Below, one piece after another: positions 6,734 to 9,833 of a stretch of DNA of 9,833 nt (the stretch's first letter is position 1; each line of letters starts with the position of its first letter). The DNA comes from Muribaculaceae bacterium (GTDB lineage: Bacteria; Bacteroidota; Bacteroidia; Bacteroidales; Muribaculaceae). The stretch lies in the NCBI GenBank assembly GCA_020026215.1, contig JAHHQT010000069.1:1-9833 (forward strand), read 5' to 3'. The position numbers and the translations under genes were made by a program. The notes beneath the pieces were generated by a model. The model worked only from the letters and a program-made list of their open reading frames with translations. It searched no databases and had not been told where the DNA came from.

Positions 6734-7939
6734 ATGTATATGAATATGAGAAAAATTTTATTATTTGCATTTTGTTTGTCATTGACAGGAGTTTCTTCTG
6801 CGGTAACTCCAATCTGCAATCGTGTACTAGAGTATGTACCTGCTCCTGGACAATTTGTTAATGAATTGCCTGAATACATGCCGGGTGATGACGTTAAGGC
6901 AATGTGTGGAAGAGTTTATGACTATATTGTAAATGAAGATGCAGTTGTTACATTGGGTGCTTATGGCGGATATGTAACTTATGGTTTTGAAAAAACGATT
7001 GTTAATGTGCCTGGTAAACGAGATTTCTATGTCGAAGGTAATGCATTGCAATCTAATAGTACTACAACTAAGGGTGGTAGTAGTGAACCTGGAATTATCA
7101 TGGTCTCTTATGACTTGAATGGGAACGGTTTGCCTGATGATGTTTGGTTTGAAATAGCTGGTAGTGAATATAACGCGACTCTTTCAAATTATGAGATTAC
7201 CTATTTTAAGCCAACTTCTGTGAATGAAGATATAAAATGGACTGACAATATGGGCGGTTCAGGTTATGTTTATAGATCAAGTTACCATAAGCAAGCATAC
7301 TGGCCCGAGTGGATTAAGGAGGATAGAATGGTATTTAAAGGCTCTTTGTTGCCAAATAATAGTACTAAAGAGGGCGACCAATATGTATTAGTGAGATATG
7401 ACTTTGGTTATGCTGATAACTATCCTAATACTGAGACAGATCGCAAGACTCGTAGTGAAGGTGCAAAGGTTGATATTGACTGGGCAGTAGATGAATCTGG
7501 AAATACTGTTAAAATGCCGGGGGTTGACTTTGTTAGAGTTTATACAGGCGTGAATGCAACAAATGGTATTCTGGGTGAAAATAGTACCGAAATCAAAAAG
7601 ATTATTAACAACCATACGAAAAAAGTTGGGAATGAGGAAGTTGTTGATGAGTCTGTGAAAATGGATGAAAAAGTTTTAGCAGATTTTATCAGTAAATATG
7701 GAGATGGTGCTGTAGAGGAATTGAACAACGACAATTTGCGTGTTCATATAGCTTCTACTGGATTGTTGTCATTCTGCCTTAATCAATCAGAATTGGTACA
7801 GATTTACAATCTAGCAGGTGCACAAGTATATTCAAATATTGCTGTAGAAGGTCATAATGCTATTGATTTAAGTAGATATCAGTCGGGATTATATCTTGTG
7901 AAGATTGGTAATGCAATCCATAAAGTATTGAAAAAATAG
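6734..7939 (+). CDS. Secreted protein of the B12 operon with T9SS-type C-terminal domain; candidate cobamide-binding (BtuH-like) protein
   Basis: Third gene of the B12 operon, starting 5 nt after btuG. It encodes 401 residues with a Sec signal peptide (MRKILLFAFCLSLTGVSSA, likely cleaved after SSA, residue 23). No lipobox Cys sits at the cleavage site, so it is not a lipoprotein. The body (about 60-290) carries YVTYGFEKTIVNVPG, GGSSEPGIIMVSYDLNGNGL and VWFEIAGSEY, a set of motifs I associate with Bacteroidota cell-surface proteins found next to B12 receptors. D127-D136 (DLNGNGLPDD) looks like a calcium-binding loop. Residues about 340-401 resemble a type IX secretion sorting domain. Close in-frame ATGs at 6734, 6740 and 6746 compete; 6746 gives the cleanest signal peptide. 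By position it may act like BtuH, a second B12-binding surface protein known in Bacteroides, but that equivalence is inferred from context and memory of the family. Confidence 0.8.
   Translation: MYMNMRKILLFAFCLSLTGVSSAVTPICNRVLEYVPAPGQFVNELPEYMPGDDVKAMCGRVYDYIVNEDAVVTLGAYGGYVTYGFEKTIVNVPGKRDFYVEGNALQSNSTTTKGGSSEPGIIMVSYDLNGNGLPDDVWFEIAGSEYNATLSNYEITYFKPTSVNEDIKWTDNMGGSGYVYRSSYHKQAYWPEWIKEDRMVFKGSLLPNNSTKEGDQYVLVRYDFGYADNYPNTETDRKTRSEGAKVDIDWAVDESGNTVKMPGVDFVRVYTGVNATNGILGENSTEIKKIINNHTKKVGNEEVVDESVKMDEKVLADFISKYGDGAVEELNNDNLRVHIASTGLLSFCLNQSELVQIYNLAGAQVYSNIAVEGHNAIDLSRYQSGLYLVKIGNAIHKVLKK
7736..7936 (+). other. T9SS-type C-terminal sorting domain (within the third B12-operon protein)
   Basis: The last ~65 residues follow the usual layout of a Por/type IX secretion C-terminal domain: a strand with VQIYNLAGAQVYSN, then AIDLSRYQSGLYLVKIG and a basic end HKVLKK. 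In the family this beta-sandwich directs export across the outer membrane and is removed or exchanged for a surface anchor. The match is by pattern only; T9SS machinery genes are not in this window. Confidence 0.75.
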
Positions 7940-7965
7940 ATTAAAGAAAAAATATTGCAAATTTT

Positions 7966-7998
7966 GCGGGAAGTTATATGGTAACTTCCCGCTTTTTT
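7966..7998 (+). terminator. Rho-independent terminator ending the B12 operon
   Basis: A perfect 11-bp stem, GCGGGAAGTTA (7966-7976) with TAACTTCCCGC (7982-7992), has a 5-nt loop (TATGG) and is followed by six T (7993-7998). It lies 26 nt after the stop of the third gene and insulates the operon from clpPX. Confidence 0.95.
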
Positions 7999-8055
7999 CT
8001 TGAAAAATATGCTACTATTTTTGTCGTTTTAATATGAAAATAGGAGTTTTTTATG

Positions 8056-8063
8056 TAAGTTTG
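8056..8063 (+). promoter_or_regulatory. Predicted -7 box of the clpP-clpX promoter
   Basis: TAagTTTG matches the Bacteroidota -7 consensus and would give an A-rich leader of about 30 nt before the clpP ATG. A second match, TAttTTTG, lies at 8016-8023, so two start sites are possible. No clear -33 TTTG at the right spacing is seen for either. The rest of the 7999-8101 gap holds nothing else recognisable. Confidence 0.55.
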
Positions 8064-8101
8064 CATAGATAGAAAATAATAATTTAACAAATAGACATTA
8101 T

Positions 8102-8779
8102 ATGGTTAATGATTTTAGAAATTTTGCGGTAAAGCATATGGGAATCAACGGGCATGTTGTTGATGATTATACTCGCATTACAAGTAGCTACATTTCTCCG
8201 ACTATCATTGAAGAACGTCAGATGAATGTTGCTCAAATGGATGTCTTCTCTCGCTTGATGATGGATCGCATCATCTTTTTGGGAACACAAATTGACGATT
8301 ATACAGCAAATGTAATACAAGCACAATTATTATATTTAGATTCAGCTGAACCTGGAAAAGATATTTCAATTTATATTAATTCTCCTGGCGGTTCGGTATA
8401 TGCAGGCTTAGGTATCTATGATACCATGCAATTTATCTCAAGTGACGTGAATACTATCTGTACTGGCATAGCCGCTTCTATGGCTGCAGTATTGTTAGTG
8501 GCAGGAGAAAAGGGAAAGCGTTTTGCCTTGGATCATTCAAGAGTTATGATTCATCAACCGATGGGTGGCGCTCAAGGACAAGCTTCAGATATTGAAATTA
8601 CAGCTCGCGAAATTCAAAAATTAAAAACAGAATTATACACAATTATTTCTAATCATTCTGGTGTGGATTTCGATAAGGTCTATAAGGACAGTGACCGTGA
8701 TTATTGGATGACATCACGAGAAGCTAAGGAATATGGAATGATTGATGATATTTTAATTAAGGGATTGGATAAGAAATAA
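8102..8779 (+). CDS. clpP: ATP-dependent Clp protease proteolytic subunit ClpP
   Basis: Cytoplasmic serine peptidase that forms the double-heptamer chamber of ClpXP and degrades unfolded or tagged proteins fed in by ClpX. The 225 residues hold the full catalytic triad: Ser126 in GIAASMAA, His151 in VMIHQPMGG and Asp200 in SDRDYWM. The family signatures YINSPGGSVYAGLGIYD (oxyanion region) and FSRLMMDRIIFLG are also clear. Residues 1 to about 40 are an N-terminal extension before the conserved ERQ/FSRL region; part may be a self-cleaved propeptide, as in other ClpPs. The ATG at 8102 follows an A-rich leader; the ATG at 8138 (codon 13) would shorten this extension. The stop codon overlaps the clpX start (TAATG), so the two are co-translated. 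The strong terminator upstream and its own promoter separate it from the B12 operon. Confidence 0.97.
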   Translation: MVNDFRNFAVKHMGINGHVVDDYTRITSSYISPTIIEERQMNVAQMDVFSRLMMDRIIFLGTQIDDYTANVIQAQLLYLDSAEPGKDISIYINSPGGSVYAGLGIYDTMQFISSDVNTICTGIAASMAAVLLVAGEKGKRFALDHSRVMIHQPMGGAQGQASDIEITAREIQKLKTELYTIISNHSGVDFDKVYKDSDRDYWMTSREAKEYGMIDDILIKGLDKK

Positions 8780-9833
8780 TGACTAAGAAAGAGAGACCCT
8801 CACATTCATGTAGTTTCTGTGGTAGAACAGAGGACCAAGCCCTTTTCTTGATACCGACAATGGACGGCAAAGGTGCAATATGTAATTATTGTATCGATCA
8901 AGCTCATATGGCCTCTAAGGAATTCTTTGGAGAAACAGACGATAAAAAAGGTAAAAAGAAAGTGAAGAAAGGGGATTTGGAACTTACAGAAATCCCTAAG
9001 CCAAAAGAAATCGTTGAGTTCCTCGATAAATATGTAATAGGTCAAGACAATGCAAAGAAGTTCTTGTCTGTGGCTGTTTACAACCATTATAAACGCTTGT
9101 TGCAGCCTGAAACGGATGATGTCGAGATTGAAAAGAGCAATATTATCATAGTCGGACCAACAGGAACTGGTAAAACCTTATTGGCTAAAACAATTGCAAG
9201 ATTGTTAAAAGTGCCTTTTGCGATTGTTGATGCAACAGTATTGACTGAAGCCGGTTATGTGGGCGAAGATATTGAAAGCCTTTTGGTTCGTTTGCTTCAA
9301 GCCTGTGACTATGATGTGGCAGAAGCAGAAAAAGGCATCGTTTTTATTGATGAGATTGACAAAATTGCCCGTAAAGGTGACAATCCTTCAATAACACGTG
9401 ATGTTAGCGGAGAAGGTGTGCAACAGGGACTTTTAAAGCTATTGGAAGGATCTATTGTCAATGTGCCACCAAATGGCGGACGCAAGCATCCAGAACAAAA
9501 AATGATAGCTGTTGATACTAAGAACATATTGTTTATTTGTGGCGGTGCATTTGACGGAATAGAAAGAAAAATTGCACAAAGATTAAATACACATGTTGTG
9601 GGTTATGGAGCAAACAATACTGCTCGTAAAATCCAACGTGAACAATTAATTAATTATGTAACTCCTCAAGATTTGAAATCATTTGGTTTGATACCGGAAA
9701 TTATCGGTCGTCTGCCAATTTTGACAAACCTTGAGCCTCTTGACAGAGAGGCGTTGAAAAACATCTTGACTCAACCTAAAAATGCTGTTATCAAGCAATA
9801 TGAAAAGTTGTTTGAAATGGATAACATTAAATT
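8779..9833 (+). CDS. clpX: ATP-dependent protease ATPase subunit ClpX (3'-partial)
   Basis: AAA+ unfoldase that recognises substrates and threads them into ClpP. About 351 codons are present before the right edge, out of roughly 410-420 usual. Seen in order: N-terminal C4 zinc-binding domain (CSFC at 11-14, CNYC at 35-38); a lysine-rich linker (about 46-58); Walker A GPTGTGKT (126-133); pore-1 loop GYVG (159-162); Walker B VFIDE (188-192); pore-2 loop RKH (235-237); and the sensor/arginine-finger segment LIPEIIGRLP with Arg311. The ClpP-docking loop reads VGY (274-276) where E. coli has IGF. The start ATG shares its A with the last base of the clpP stop (8777-8781), and this is the only ATG giving the full zinc domain. 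The reading frame is open to the end of the window, with no sign of damage. Confidence 0.97.
   Translation, partial: MTKKERPSHSCSFCGRTEDQALFLIPTMDGKGAICNYCIDQAHMASKEFFGETDDKKGKKKVKKGDLELTEIPKPKEIVEFLDKYVIGQDNAKKFLSVAVYNHYKRLLQPETDDVEIEKSNIIIVGPTGTGKTLLAKTIARLLKVPFAIVDATVLTEAGYVGEDIESLLVRLLQACDYDVAEAEKGIVFIDEIDKIARKGDNPSITRDVSGEGVQQGLLKLLEGSIVNVPPNGGRKHPEQKMIAVDTKNILFICGGAFDGIERKIAQRLNTHVVGYGANNTARKIQREQLINYVTPQDLKSFGLIPEIIGRLPILTNLEPLDREALKNILTQPKNAVIKQYEKLFEMDNIK

Noticed and set aside
1..9833. CRISPR arrays, insertion sequences, tRNA/rRNA genes, attachment sites
   Set aside because: Reading both strands, I saw no regularly spaced repeats, transposase motifs, terminal inverted repeats or tRNA-like cloverleaf sequences.

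Overview
The window looks like a piece of an AT-rich Bacteroidales chromosome (phylum Bacteroidota). Four things point there: TAnnTTTG-type -7 promoter boxes, A-rich start regions without clear Shine-Dalgarno sites, surface lipoprotein and type IX secretion signals, and a cobalamin-riboswitch locus joining a TonB-dependent receptor to a YncE-like beta-propeller lipoprotein. The genus cannot be fixed; a type IX (T9SS) C-terminal signal fits Prevotella/Porphyromonas-type relatives better than typical Bacteroides. All genes lie on the + strand.

Layout. (1) 1-2260: a patatin-like phospholipase fused to a POTRA-like segment and an outer-membrane beta-barrel (type Vd secretion architecture). Its 5' end lies outside the window. 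(2) 2377-3312: a ten-helix EamA/DMT-family inner-membrane transporter with its own promoter. (3) 3317-7998: a vitamin B12 (cobamide) capture operon made of a promoter, a cobalamin riboswitch with a hairpin that can hide the start codon, btuB (outer-membrane receptor), btuG (surface beta-propeller lipoprotein), a third secreted protein with a T9SS-type C-terminal signal, and a strong intrinsic terminator. (4) 8056-9833: promoter, clpP and the first ~350 codons of clpX, stop and start codons overlapping; clpX runs off the window.

How they work together. The B12 unit is a self-contained surface-capture module. BtuG and probably the third protein bind cobamides outside the cell, BtuB moves them across the outer membrane using TonB energy, and the riboswitch shuts the unit off when cobalamin is plentiful. 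No inner-membrane BtuCDF genes are present here. ClpP and ClpX form the housekeeping ATP-dependent ClpXP protease. The phospholipase and the EamA transporter have no clear functional tie to their neighbours.

The most interesting point is that the third B12-operon protein appears to use a Sec signal plus a T9SS sorting domain instead of a lipid anchor. The riboswitch expression platform can also be read almost base by base.
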